Assembly (NCBI GenBank): GCA_016839165.1
Contig: CP069300.1
Span: 5,456,001 to 5,520,000 of the forward strand
Reading direction: 5' to 3'
Origin: Bradyrhizobium sp. PSBB068
Lineage (GTDB): Bacteria > Pseudomonadota > Alphaproteobacteria > Rhizobiales > Xanthobacteraceae
Length of the DNA: 64,000 nt
Shown: positions 47,860 to 56,974 of the stretch, one piece after another
Numbering within the stretch: position 1 is the stretch's first letter
How the letters are laid out: each line of letters opens with the position of its first letter
Notes under the pieces: model-generated
What the model was told of the DNA's origin: nothing
The model's database searches: none
The model's input: only the letters and a program-made list of their open reading frames with translations
Position numbers and translations under genes: made by a program

Positions 47860-49563
47860 TCAATGAAAGGTCCCTGCGTGCACCATCTCAAACAGCTTGT
47901 GATTGTCGCGATAGTCGACGTGGACACCAATAATGACTGGCCCCTCGGTCTCAAACGCCTTCCTCATAATCGGCGCGATATCATTCGGCTCCTCGATCAT
48001 GAGGCCCTTCGCACCAAACGCCTCGGCGTACCGAACGTAATCGACAGGGCCTAGATCAACACCAGTGGTCCGGCCGTACTTGAGCTGCTCCTGGACAGCC
48101 ACCATATTATAGGAGCCATCGATCCAGACCATGTGGACCAGATTCGCGCGCAAGCGCACTGCGGTCTCGAGCTCCATAGCGGAGAAAAGGAAGCCGCCGT
48201 CTCCCGATACAGAGAGAATCTTCTCGGCTGGCCTTACGAGGGAAGCGGCGATACCCCACGGAAGCGCTACCCCCAACGTCTGCTGACCGTTGCTGATGAG
48301 GACCTGGCGAGGCCGAAAGCTGTAGAGATGTCGTGCAAACCAGAGGTGAAACGATCCAATGTCGAGACAGAGCGTCGTGTCTCCTCCAACGAATTGCTGC
48401 AAGTCATGCACCAAACGCATGGGATGGATTGGCGTGCCACCCCGGAGCGCGCTCTCGGTTCTCAGAAATTGCCGCTCGGCCACGATCATATCGAGGACCT
48501 CCAACGACAGCGGCGATCTCGTGCTTCGCTTGACTGCTGGCGTTAGCGTCTCCAACGTTTGATCGATACTGCCCGTCAGCTCCACAGTTGGCGAGTAGCA
48601 GTTGTCGAGATCAGACGGCAACACGTCGACATGAATAATCGTACGCTTTCGCTTTCCGTTCCAAAGCGACGGCCAGTACTCTACCGGATTGTATCCAATG
48701 GTGATCACGAGATCGGCCGCCTCGAGGAGCCGATCCGCCGGCTGGTTCGCGATCTGACCGACGCGCCCTCCGAAATTCTCGAAACTCATTGCTCCTACGG
48801 CACCTGCTGATTGGAAAGTACCGACGACAGGCAAGTTTCCCTTGGTCAAGAATGACTGCAAAGCACGGTTGTTGGATGGTTTACTGGCCAACATGCCCAA
48901 CAGAACCACCGGATTGGACGCCACGTTGATGAGACGTGCAGCCTCCCTGGTTGCATTGGCATCGGCGGGGCCGAGGCCACAAAACGCCGGCACTTCTAAA
49001 GGCTCGTGCGCGCACGGAGCGGTCATGATATCCACCGGCAGATTGACGAAAGCAGCGCCAGGCCGCCCAGATTCGGCCGCGCGGAACGCGTTGGCTAGGA
49101 CCTCACCCAACTGGTCGGGAGCGCCGACCGTCGCACTGAACTTGGTCACTGGCCTCATGATAGAGACAGCATCCAACGTCTGGTGCACTTGCTTCAATGC
49201 ATCAGACGTCGGTACCGATCCGCCAAGCGCGACGACCGGGTCCCCTTCGGAATTCGCCGTCGCAAGGCCAGTCGTAAGGTTCGAGATGCCTGGGCCAGAG
49301 GTCGTGAGTGTCACCCCAGCCTTTCCAGTCATGCGCCCGATACCACCCGCGATAAATGCGGCATTCTGCTCGTGGCGGCAAACGACTGTCTTAATCTTGG
49401 AATCGGCAAGAGCATTGAAGACGGTGTCGATCCTGGCTCCGGAGACTCCAAGGACGTGCGTAACGCCTTGAGCTTCAAGAGTTCGAACTACCAGTTCAGC
49501 CCCGGTCTGCGCCCTAGTTTCCACCGCTTGGGCTTGGCGGCTTTCAGTGGGCTTGTTCGGCAT
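47860..49563 (-). CDS. alsS: Catabolic acetolactate synthase (AlsS/BudB type)
   Basis: A 567-residue thiamine-diphosphate enzyme that condenses two pyruvates to acetolactate. The catalytic glutamate is in VVCRHEQNAAFIAGGIGRMT, the diphosphate-binding region is SVSGDGGFLFSAMELETAVR, and the C-terminal block IDGSYNMVAVQEQLKYGRTT then VDLGPVDYVRYAEAFGAKGL resembles Klebsiella/Bacillus catabolic enzymes (FAD-independent) rather than the anabolic IlvB. No small regulatory subunit is adjacent. Its start lies 20 bases inside the budA end, so the two genes are coupled. The pair makes acetoin from pyruvate. Confidence 0.93.
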   Translation of the reverse strand: MPNKPTESRQAQAVETRAQTGAELVVRTLEAQGVTHVLGVSGARIDTVFNALADSKIKTVVCRHEQNAAFIAGGIGRMTGKAGVTLTTSGPGISNLTTGLATANSEGDPVVALGGSVPTSDALKQVHQTLDAVSIMRPVTKFSATVGAPDQLGEVLANAFRAAESGRPGAAFVNLPVDIMTAPCAHEPLEVPAFCGLGPADANATREAARLINVASNPVVLLGMLASKPSNNRALQSFLTKGNLPVVGTFQSAGAVGAMSFENFGGRVGQIANQPADRLLEAADLVITIGYNPVEYWPSLWNGKRKRTIIHVDVLPSDLDNCYSPTVELTGSIDQTLETLTPAVKRSTRSPLSLEVLDMIVAERQFLRTESALRGGTPIHPMRLVHDLQQFVGGDTTLCLDIGSFHLWFARHLYSFRPRQVLISNGQQTLGVALPWGIAASLVRPAEKILSVSGDGGFLFSAMELETAVRLRANLVHMVWIDGSYNMVAVQEQLKYGRTTGVDLGPVDYVRYAEAFGAKGLMIEEPNDIAPIMRKAFETEGPVIIGVHVDYRDNHKLFEMVHAGTFH

Positions 49564-50374
49564 AAGCGAGCTCCTCGGCTGTGTTCTTGCTAAGATCTGC
49601 CTTCAAAAAGGCTTCTGACTCCGGCAGCGCAAGATGAAACTCCGTTAGCGGCTCAAAGCCGAGGTGAAGCGACTTTGCCTCGACATCAAGTAGATGCCCG
49701 CCGTGCTGCCGGTCCTTCGAGATGAAGTGATAATGATAACCCGCAACACTAAACGCACTTGAGAAGCCAGGAGACCACAGCCCCACTAAAGTTCCGTCGA
49801 TGTCCGCGAAACTGAATTCGCTCTGCGTCTTCGCGGCATCGACAAGACGCCCGCCGGACGGAGGCGGATTGACGGCCCGCGTGCGAACACGCGTAAAATG
49901 CCCATCCAATCGCATTGCGTAGAAGATGTTTCCAGAGCTGCGAAACTTGTCGCAGCAGATTTCCAACTCTTTGAAGCTTGCCACAGGCCCAATGTCGGCC
50001 TCGGCGTCTGGGTGAAAGCGCGTGACCACCGCGAAAGGTGCGCCAGCGCCCGCAGTCGCTTCCGATACTCGTCCGCTGCCCAGAACTTGAAACGCTCGGC
50101 CATCAAGCACGACCAATTCGCCATCCAAGTGCGCGAAAGTGCCCAGCCCGAAATCTCCATGCTCCAGGATCGATCGGACGCTAACTTCTCGATCGAAAAC
50201 GCCTGCCACCAAGGCACCTGATATCGAGACCTGGAACAGCGTATGGATCGATACGCCAAGGAATTCTGATAAGGCAGCTGTTACGACAGACGACAAAGGT
50301 CGACCGATCCTTGCCACCTCAGCGTCCAGGGCCATTTTCAAGGACAGAGGAATATTCGTTGTCAGATCGGCCAT
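49544..50374 (-). CDS. budA: Acetolactate decarboxylase with ribbon-helix-helix-like N-terminus
   Basis: A 276-residue protein. Residues about 45-276 are alpha-acetolactate decarboxylase, making acetoin: SISGALVAGVFD, GDFGLGTFAHLDGELVVLDG, PFAVVTRF and the metal-binding cluster HYHFISKDRQHGGHLLD. The first about 40 residues (NIPLSLKMALDAEVARIGRP followed by LSSVVTAALSEFLG) look like a CopG-type ribbon-helix-helix, which is not normal for this enzyme. The ATG at 50374 has GAGGA upstream; an in-frame ATG at 50410 is possible. It overlaps alsS by 20 bases. Apart from the extension, length is typical. Confidence 0.9.
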   Translation of the reverse strand: MADLTTNIPLSLKMALDAEVARIGRPLSSVVTAALSEFLGVSIHTLFQVSISGALVAGVFDREVSVRSILEHGDFGLGTFAHLDGELVVLDGRAFQVLGSGRVSEATAGAGAPFAVVTRFHPDAEADIGPVASFKELEICCDKFRSSGNIFYAMRLDGHFTRVRTRAVNPPPSGGRLVDAAKTQSEFSFADIDGTLVGLWSPGFSSAFSVAGYHYHFISKDRQHGGHLLDVEAKSLHLGFEPLTEFHLALPESEAFLKADLSKNTAEELAYAEQAH

Positions 50375-50673
50375 TCGATTCCTCGCATTTGGTCGGCAGA
50401 AGTCTTGCATATCGATGCTGCGCTTTATGTTCTTCCGAGATGGACGCATTTTTCTTCCAAAGCACGTCGTTGCGGGCCAACGCGTGCGCAAAATACTTTT
50501 CACGATGAATCACCTTGAGTCGTCGACGCCGCGGCTGCACCACCGAATGTCTCCGCACCGATAGTGGGACGCCTGTTGAGCGACGGCTCAACCGTTTGGC
50601 ATATGCTTTGGTGGGCAGCGGCGGAGCTGAAAAAGATGCGGCTCTTGAACTCCAGCTCATAGGCGGAGTACGC

Positions 50674-51486
50674 CTATTTTTCGGCAACACCGTTCAAGCG
50701 GCGCGCACTTCGCCATTGATACGGCGTATTATTCATGAAGCGTTTGAACACGCTAGTGAAGTGGGCCTGAGTACGAAAGCCTACAGTCAAGGCGATCTCG
50801 GCAAGAGACAGATCGGTTTGGCTCAGAAGATGCTCGGCCCGCCGTATTCGCTGACGAAGCAGATAGTCGTGAGGACGCATTCCAGTGGCTGCTCGAAATT
50901 GCGACGCGAAGTGCATTCGACTTAGTCCAGCGGCTGCAGCAATATCTTGCAGCGAGATCTTATCGGTCAAATGACTATCAATGTATTCGAGAACCCGCTT
51001 GAGGCGCCATCTCTGCAGCGCGCGACTTGGCCGGCAGGGCGCGCCTGCTTCAATGTTCTCTTCATCGGGATATCCCGAATTGAAGTGCAGTCCGACCATC
51101 CTGGCTACGATAGCAAGCCGCAATGCATCTGCTTGTATGCCGGCATCGCCACTTTCCATTGCCTGAGTGGTCCTAAGAGCGTCTGACAGCCTGACTACAA
51201 CTGGATCATTGCTATCGTCTGCTAACACGTCATAGAGGACCGATGGCATGGCCATTCCGCCCAATTTGGCAACGTTGCGAGCGGCGATCGCCAACACCAC
51301 ATTCAGGTGCTGAAAAGCGAGCGTAATGCCTTGGCTGTCATCGCGAATTTTGCCAGACTTCCGTTCATCGGCAAGGCCGCTGAAGTGCAGAGACTCCTCC
51401 TTTTCCGCCGGCGGAAGGACCGCGCCCATGTCAACTCTCTCGCGCGAGAGAGTGAACTCGCCTAGGGCTATGGGTACTGGTTGCAT
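50674..51486 (-). CDS. AraC-family transcriptional regulator
   Basis: About 270 residues. The N-terminal 150 have no recognised ligand domain, only a helical region (TLAFQHLNVVLAIAARNVA). The C-terminal double helix-turn-helix is clear: YIDSHLTDKISLQDIAAAAG, then SRMHFASQFRAATGMRPHDY and ALTVGFRTQAHFTSVFKRFM. GAGAGGA precedes the ATG at 51486; a longer frame to 51528 is possible. It is 300 bases upstream of budA on the same strand, so control of acetoin genes is a reasonable inference. Between 50375 and 50673 I see no gene. Confidence 0.9.
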   Translation of the reverse strand: MQPVPIALGEFTLSRERVDMGAVLPPAEKEESLHFSGLADERKSGKIRDDSQGITLAFQHLNVVLAIAARNVAKLGGMAMPSVLYDVLADDSNDPVVVRLSDALRTTQAMESGDAGIQADALRLAIVARMVGLHFNSGYPDEENIEAGAPCRPSRALQRWRLKRVLEYIDSHLTDKISLQDIAAAAGLSRMHFASQFRAATGMRPHDYLLRQRIRRAEHLLSQTDLSLAEIALTVGFRTQAHFTSVFKRFMNNTPYQWRSARRLNGVAEK

Positions 51487-52052
51487 TTTGAACGATCCTC
51501 TCTTGTTGTCGCCAACAGTCAGAACCATCCAAGCGCACCCAGCATCGCTCGATATCTCAGCATCAGCCGAAGACAGGTCCTAACCGTCTGAGACTACAAT
51601 AAAGAGCAGATGCCGTTTTGCGCCATTCTACAGGTGAGTCGGCGTTCGAAACCTTGGTATCTATCGCCGCCCACTCGCGAAATCGGTCTTAGAACGTGGG
51701 AATGGCGCACCGAACTCTTCGGTCGAACCCAAGACGGTCGATAGTCCGAGTTGGACCGCGTCCCAGCCAGGCTGTGGTTTGCCGTGAGAGATCAATTTCC
51801 CGGTCTGTTCAAGTTTTCCACACTCAGCAAGTCCACGCAGGATCGACGCTTTGGTACGTTTGCATGCTCTACGCGCGCAGCGCGAGCTTCGGACGGAAGG
51901 TCCAGTTCAGCCGGACTGCGCGGTTCATTCCGTTCACAAAACTCAGCCTGTGAACGTAGGCATGGAAAGACACGGGCGAGACGACCCTCCGACGTGTCGT
52001 CTCGCCATCCTTGATACAAGATACCGGGCGATTTCAACGCGATTTCAGCACC
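51487..52052. other. Intergenic region between cydB and the AraC gene
   Basis: About 565 bases. It contains the strong hairpin at 51975-52006 and a copy of GATACAAGATACCGG (52013-52027). No frame shows family resemblance. Confidence 0.55.
51975..52006. terminator. Perfect 11-bp hairpin downstream of cydB
   Basis: GGCGAGACGAC pairs perfectly with GTCGTCTCGCC around the loop CCTCCGACGT. It is 47 bases beyond the cydB stop. No T-run follows on the minus strand, so it may be a 3'-end stabiliser or a rho-assisted terminator. Confidence 0.6.
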
Positions 52053-53030
52053 TCAAGTCTGAATTCGGCCCCTGAACACCCGAAAAGAAACGACAGTGTA
52101 GACCAGCATTAATGGAAACACGAACAAGCCCGCACCCCAGAACATGAAGGCGAGACTCGCATGCGGCGCAGCAGCATCACGAATAGTGATCTCAAACGGT
52201 ATCATGTAAGGCCAGAACGAGAGGGCTAGCGTGGCGAACGCTGCCACGAACACCAGCGCTACCATGTGGAAAGGCCAATAGTCATCGTGATGCTTGACGC
52301 TTCGCGCGAGAACGCCGGCCGCGATTGCACCAATCGCGGGAAAAATGAAAAGATAGGGCCGCTCGAGCCATCGATGAAGAATGGTCAAGTGTTCAAAGAG
52401 AGCGTGTATGAAGACGACTATAAGAAACACCGTCATTGCGATGGCGAGCACGCAGATATGACGGCGCGCAACATCACGAACTTCGCGGTCGCACTTTCGG
52501 ACAAGCCAACAGGCACCAAGCAAACCATAACCAAAGCAAAGTCCAACACCGCATATGACTGAGAACGCCGAGACCCAGCCGAACGTCCCGCCGGAATACT
52601 GCCCATTTGTGAACGATAGTCCTTCGACCAAAGCGCCAACCATGGCCCCCTGCGCAAACGCTGCAACTAAAGATCCGCCCGTAAGGCTCATATCCCATAT
52701 CCAGCGCGTGCCCTCTCCCTGATTGCGAAACTCGAACGCGACTCCGCGCAAGATCAACCCCAGCAGCATGACAATGACTGGCAAGTAGAATGCCGACAGC
52801 AGAGTAGCGTAAACGACTGGAAACGCTCCCCAGAGAATGACCCCGGATACCACCAGCCAAGTCTCGTTTCCGTCCCAGACGGGCTCGATTGCACGTAACA
52901 TCTGACTGCGATGGTTCACGTTGGCCGTGGCACCGCATAAGATTCCCACGCCGAGGTCAAACCCGTCGAGCAACAGGTAAATCAAAGTGCTGATGGACAG
53001 AACCGCAACCCAGAACATCACCATCATCAT
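52053..53030 (-). CDS. cydB: Cytochrome bd-type quinol oxidase subunit II
   Basis: A 325-residue membrane subunit with eight predicted helices. Typical CydB/CioB blocks: YLLLDGFDLGVGILCG, MLRAIEPVWDGNETWLVVSG, VILWGAFPVVYATLLSAFYL and FRNQGEGTRWIWDMSL. It supports subunit I in quinol-driven oxygen reduction without proton pumping. The start overlaps the cydA stop by four bases. No CydX-like small subunit is evident after it. The pair looks like the cyanide-insensitive (Cio) branch. Confidence 0.95.
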   Translation of the reverse strand: MMMVMFWVAVLSISTLIYLLLDGFDLGVGILCGATANVNHRSQMLRAIEPVWDGNETWLVVSGVILWGAFPVVYATLLSAFYLPVIVMLLGLILRGVAFEFRNQGEGTRWIWDMSLTGGSLVAAFAQGAMVGALVEGLSFTNGQYSGGTFGWVSAFSVICGVGLCFGYGLLGACWLVRKCDREVRDVARRHICVLAIAMTVFLIVVFIHALFEHLTILHRWLERPYLFIFPAIGAIAAGVLARSVKHHDDYWPFHMVALVFVAAFATLALSFWPYMIPFEITIRDAAAPHASLAFMFWGAGLFVFPLMLVYTVVSFRVFRGRIQT

Positions 53031-54433
53031 TCTCCTGCTTTCAACTCGGAACGGGCACCAGACCCTTGACCAAATACGGTGGAGATGCCCGACGGGGCGC
53101 CATATGGCGTTTCAGCGGCAACAGCATGCGGACCGGCGCGCAACAACCTATAGATGTAGTAAACGCCGAATGAGAATATGAAGACATAGGCAGCACCGAA
53201 CAGCACCAGCGTCGCGAAGGCCGCCTCTGCCGTCAAAAATGGTGTGACAGCCTGCGATGTGCGCAGAACTCCATAGACCGTCCACGGCTGCCGGCCAATT
53301 TCCGCCGTATACCAGCCCGTGAGGATCGCAATGAATGGTAGTGGGAAGTTGAGAAAGATGAGCCAGAGCACAGCTCGGCTGCCTTCGAGCCTGCGCTTGA
53401 ACGCGAGGTAACAGCCGAACCAGGAAAGCACGAGCATGATCATGCCACAGCCGACCATGATCCGAAATGCAAAGAACGGAGCAAGGACAGGCGGCCTGTC
53501 CTGAGCCGGAAAGCTCGTCAATCCGACTTCCTTCGACGAGAGACTCATGCTCGCGATGATGCTACCGAGGACCGGGATCCGAATTTCGTATCGATTGGTC
53601 TCCGTTGCCGGATCCGGCAAAGCGAGCAGCACCTCGCTTGCTGGCTGTTCGTCATGCCAGCGCGCTTCGATAGCGGCGAACTTTGCCGGCTGATGCTGAT
53701 GGACGTAGTCACCGACCAAATGTCCGAACAGGAGTTGAATGGGGATGAGCACTGCCGCGAGTCCAAGACCCATGTGCACCATCACCCGCGCTTCGGTGAG
53801 GTGGATGGAGCGCAGCAGATACCAAGCGCCTGTTGCGGCCACACAGAATGCACTGGTCAGATACGCAGCGAGCAGCATGTGGACGAAGCGGACGAGGACC
53901 ACCCAATTGAAAATGATCTTCGACCAGCTTTCAGGAACGAATACGCCGTTCTCTACGGCGTAGCCCACCGGGACCTGCATCCAACTGTTGTTGGTCATGA
54001 TCCAAAATGCCGACAACGTCGTTCCAAGCGATACCATTGCTGCTGAGAGGAGGTAGAACCACGCTGGCACTCGGCTACGGCCGAACATCAGGATGCCGAA
54101 AAAGCTCGCCTCCAACATGAAGGCCGTGAACGTCTCATATGACAACAGCGGCCCTTGGATCGGCCCGCTCATCCTAGACAGTTCGCTCCAATTCGTTCCG
54201 AACTGGAATCCCATAACGATGCCCGACACCACGCCCATCCCGAACGCAACACCGAATATCCTGAGCCAAAACTCGAAAAGAACGCGATATGCTCTACGGC
54301 CCGTACGAATGTGCAGTGCCTCAAGCAGGGTAAGCCAGGCAGCCAAGCCGATCGTAAAGGCCGGAAATATTATGTGAAACGAAATCGCGAATCCGAACTG
54401 AATGCGCGAGAGGAGCAATGCCGTAGGATCCAT
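53027..54433 (-). CDS. cydA: Cytochrome bd-type quinol oxidase subunit I (cyanide-insensitive type)
   Basis: A 468-residue haem-carrying subunit. Conserved features: LLLSRIQFGFAISFHIIFPA with the axial haem His, SGIVMGFQFGTNWSELSRMS, ASFFGILMFGRSRVPAWFY, and GWYTAEIGRQPWTVYGVLRT. The short quinol-binding loop and overall length match the Cio-type oxidases of proteobacteria, which tolerate cyanide and low oxygen. It begins 18 bases after the poxB remnant, so the oxidase operon may have once been co-transcribed with pyruvate oxidase, whose electrons enter the quinone pool. Confidence 0.95.
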   Translation of the reverse strand: MDPTALLLSRIQFGFAISFHIIFPAFTIGLAAWLTLLEALHIRTGRRAYRVLFEFWLRIFGVAFGMGVVSGIVMGFQFGTNWSELSRMSGPIQGPLLSYETFTAFMLEASFFGILMFGRSRVPAWFYLLSAAMVSLGTTLSAFWIMTNNSWMQVPVGYAVENGVFVPESWSKIIFNWVVLVRFVHMLLAAYLTSAFCVAATGAWYLLRSIHLTEARVMVHMGLGLAAVLIPIQLLFGHLVGDYVHQHQPAKFAAIEARWHDEQPASEVLLALPDPATETNRYEIRIPVLGSIIASMSLSSKEVGLTSFPAQDRPPVLAPFFAFRIMVGCGMIMLVLSWFGCYLAFKRRLEGSRAVLWLIFLNFPLPFIAILTGWYTAEIGRQPWTVYGVLRTSQAVTPFLTAEAAFATLVLFGAAYVFIFSFGVYYIYRLLRAGPHAVAAETPYGAPSGISTVFGQGSGARSELKAGE

Positions 54434-54451
54434 GGGAGAACTTTCCTTTGT

Positions 54452-54817
54452 TCACGACCACAGATTGGTTTTGGCTAGATCAACGAGATGCTCGCCGCGA
54501 CCGTTGAACAGCGCCTTCAACATGTAGAGCGAGAAGCTCTTTGCCATGTCGAGCGTAATGGCTGGCGGTGCGGGAAGACGTAAATTTCCTCGACCGCAAC
54601 TTCCGGCGCAGACAGCGAGCTCTCCCGTCAAGTGAGCTTCCGCACCCGCTGCGAAGGCTGCCGCTTCCTGGTGGCGCATGCGACCACACTCGATCCTGCC
54701 GTCGCGCCGGATCGCGCCCGTCAATCCGTTCAGGCTGTCGCCGACGATTCCGCAGATTCGCCTAACGCCTGCTGCCGTGAGGTTCTCTACGAACATCTCT
54801 GCAACCTTCGCGAACAT
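54452..54817 (-). pseudogene. Collapsed pyruvate:quinone oxidase (poxB remnant)
   Basis: A 121-codon open frame in which two ends of PoxB are joined. Residues about 1-75 match its N-terminus ([49 protein letters not shown]); residues about 85-121 match the extreme C-terminus ([35 protein letters not shown]), the lipid-binding tail of PoxB. About 470 middle residues, including the FAD and thiamine-diphosphate domains, are missing, yet the frame is intact. AAGGAGAGG precedes the ATG. I read it as an internal in-frame deletion; whether the product is made is unknown. Confidence 0.8.
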
Positions 54818-55465
54818 AGCGACCTCTCCTTGTTTTCGGCGATGACGTGAGTTCAATCGCAACGCCGTGCGATCGCGTCCCTAAAGGCCTGCAAGCCTAT
54901 GAGAGTTTCGTGCCCTGGGCTTCTTCGAAAGAACGGCTTTTGCGGACATACACGTTCTGTCCGCAATTCAATGACGCGACCGCAACATCGCGCAAGCAAG
55001 CGATCATTCCTCGTCTCACATAGACGACGGACGTACGAACGCGGGCGGCAGACACGTCGCTAGACAGAATCAGCTTGTTGCAATCCAGATGAGGCTAGCT
55101 CACATACTTGCAGCGGCCGCTTGGCGAGCTAACAGCTCGTAGAAATCGCCTCGCAAGTAAAGAGATCTGATCGAAGATATCTGAGCGCTACAATCAGGCT
55201 CTGTCGAAGGACGCGGAGCCATCAACCGTCTCCGTCATCACGGGCGTCTCGCTAGTCGAGGACGCACTCGACATCCGAAGATGATCTCGGTGCCCCTCCA
55301 ACGAGGCGGACTCCCGCAAATAACCGCGGCCCGTCGAACGGCCCGCCGACCGACAAGCATTCCTGGCCCGGCAGCAGACCGAGGTATCGAAGAATCAATC
55401 GCTCGAGTTCGTCGCGATGCTTTGAGATGACAAGGACGGGGACGCTTGGCCGAAATTCCGGAGGA
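54818..55465. other. Gene-poor stretch upstream of the poxB remnant
   Basis: About 650 bases. It contains a hairpin at 54941-54965 (TGCGGACA / TGTCCGCA). A minus-strand frame (55252-55563) overlaps the kinase gene end and shows no family resemblance. No other signal seen. Confidence 0.5.
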
Positions 55466-56974
55466 TCACCCCCCTCCCTTGTTACTGGGCAACGTAAACC
55501 GGAGAATTGCGCCCTGATCCCCGTTTGCAGATGCCCACAAATGGCCGCCGTGGGACTCAACAATACGCCGACTGATGGCTAATCCCATGCCAGTACCTTG
55601 CGCCTTTGTCGAGAAGAACGGCTTAAAAATGTGCTCAGGCTCGCCAGCCGGAAGTCCACAGCCAGTATCACTCACCGATATCAGCAATTGACCATCATGA
55701 GTCATCCCCGACTCCACCTTCAGTTCACCACCGGTCCCCTGCATGGCTTCGATGCCGTTTAACATCAAATTCATCAGCACTTGTTGTAGCTGGACGCGAT
55801 CCGCCAACGCGTCGGGAACAGTTGAATCGAGCTCGTTCCGCAATAGGACGAGACAGCGTCTCGCAGCCGGGTCAAGGACACCGGTCATCTCTCGAACCAA
55901 AGCGTTGACGTTGACCAATTCCCGCTCTGATCTTCCATGACCATAGAGAGCGCGCACCCGCCCAATAATGTCAGTCGCGAACGATAAGCTCGTCATTACG
56001 GCCTCGGCGGCTGCGCGCGCTTCATTGATGTCAGGCGTATGTGCGAGCAGCCACTGTCTGCACGCCTTGGCATTAATGATTCCAGCCGCGATCGGCTGCT
56101 GTACTTCATGCGTTAGTGCCGCAGCTAACTCTCCCATCATGTTGACGCGATTCATCTGGGCAAGTTCATGACGCAATCGCTCGCGCTCGAGTTCCGCACG
56201 TCTGAAGTCGTCGATATCAGTCAAAATTCCGTACCATTTGAGAATCCTACCCTGCTCATCGTGCAGTGGCACCGCGCGCACGAGAAACCATCGGTAGTCA
56301 CCCTCCGCACTACGATGACGCGCCTCGTTCTCGAATGGCTCGCCGCTTCTCATCGACTGCTGCCATTTGACGATATGTTCAGAAAGGTCATCCGAGTGAA
56401 TCGCCGATTGCCAACCCGCGCCCGCCGTCTCCTCGACGGTCAATCCAGAGTACTTGACCCACCGGTGGTTTATCCAAATACCTCGTCCATCGGGCTCAGC
56501 CGTGAATGCTATTGAAGGTATTGTATCGATGATGCCGCGAAGCTCTGCTTCGCTCCGGCGCAACGCGTCCTCGGCTGCTCGCCGTGCGGCCCGATCGCTA
56601 GCCTCACGCAGCGCACGCTGAACAGCTGGGATGAGTCTCGACAGCCGGCTCTTCAACACATAGTCGGTGGCGCCGACTTTCAGAGCTTCAATAGCCGCTT
56701 CTTCGCCGAGAGTACCAGAAACGAAGATGAACGGTAGGCCGGGGTGGACACTCATCGCCAAATGCAATGCGGACAGTCCGTCGAACGACGGAAGCTTGTA
56801 GTCGGAGAGGATCAAGTCTGAGTTGCCGACATCTTGGAGCGCCGTCAAGAACTCCGCGCGGCTCTGGATACGGATCACATGACACCTAAAGTGCTCGGCA
56901 AGCAGCGCTTCGATCAGATCAGCGTCGTTTGGATCGTCCTCAAGCAGTAGGATTTTCACGGTCCGCGTACTCAT
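55466..56974 (-). CDS. Receiver-PAS-histidine kinase
   Basis: A 502-residue soluble hybrid in reversed order: N-terminal receiver (LLLEDDPNDADLIEALLAEH, phosphoacceptor Asp in SDLILSDYKLPSFDGL, lysine in VLKSRLSRL), PAS/PAC sensor (IIDTIPSIAFTAEPDGRGIW; RWFLVRAVPLHDEQGRILKW), HisKA (LAAALTHEVQQPIAAGIINA) and HATPase (NLMLNGIEAMQGTGG; GTGMGLAISRRIVESHGGH). The kinase part resembles the C-terminal ends of the giant kinases at 33824 and 40470. Its ATG overlaps the upstream receiver gene stop. The order suggests the receiver gates the kinase, so it can sit in a relay. Confidence 0.93.
   Translation of the reverse strand: MSTRTVKILLLEDDPNDADLIEALLAEHFRCHVIRIQSRAEFLTALQDVGNSDLILSDYKLPSFDGLSALHLAMSVHPGLPFIFVSGTLGEEAAIEALKVGATDYVLKSRLSRLIPAVQRALREASDRAARRAAEDALRRSEAELRGIIDTIPSIAFTAEPDGRGIWINHRWVKYSGLTVEETAGAGWQSAIHSDDLSEHIVKWQQSMRSGEPFENEARHRSAEGDYRWFLVRAVPLHDEQGRILKWYGILTDIDDFRRAELERERLRHELAQMNRVNMMGELAAALTHEVQQPIAAGIINAKACRQWLLAHTPDINEARAAAEAVMTSLSFATDIIGRVRALYGHGRSERELVNVNALVREMTGVLDPAARRCLVLLRNELDSTVPDALADRVQLQQVLMNLMLNGIEAMQGTGGELKVESGMTHDGQLLISVSDTGCGLPAGEPEHIFKPFFSTKAQGTGMGLAISRRIVESHGGHLWASANGDQGAILRFTLPSNKGGG

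Noticed and set aside
55252..55563. Minus-strand frame of 103 codons
   Set aside because: It overlaps the end of the receiver-PAS-kinase gene in another frame and shows no family resemblance.
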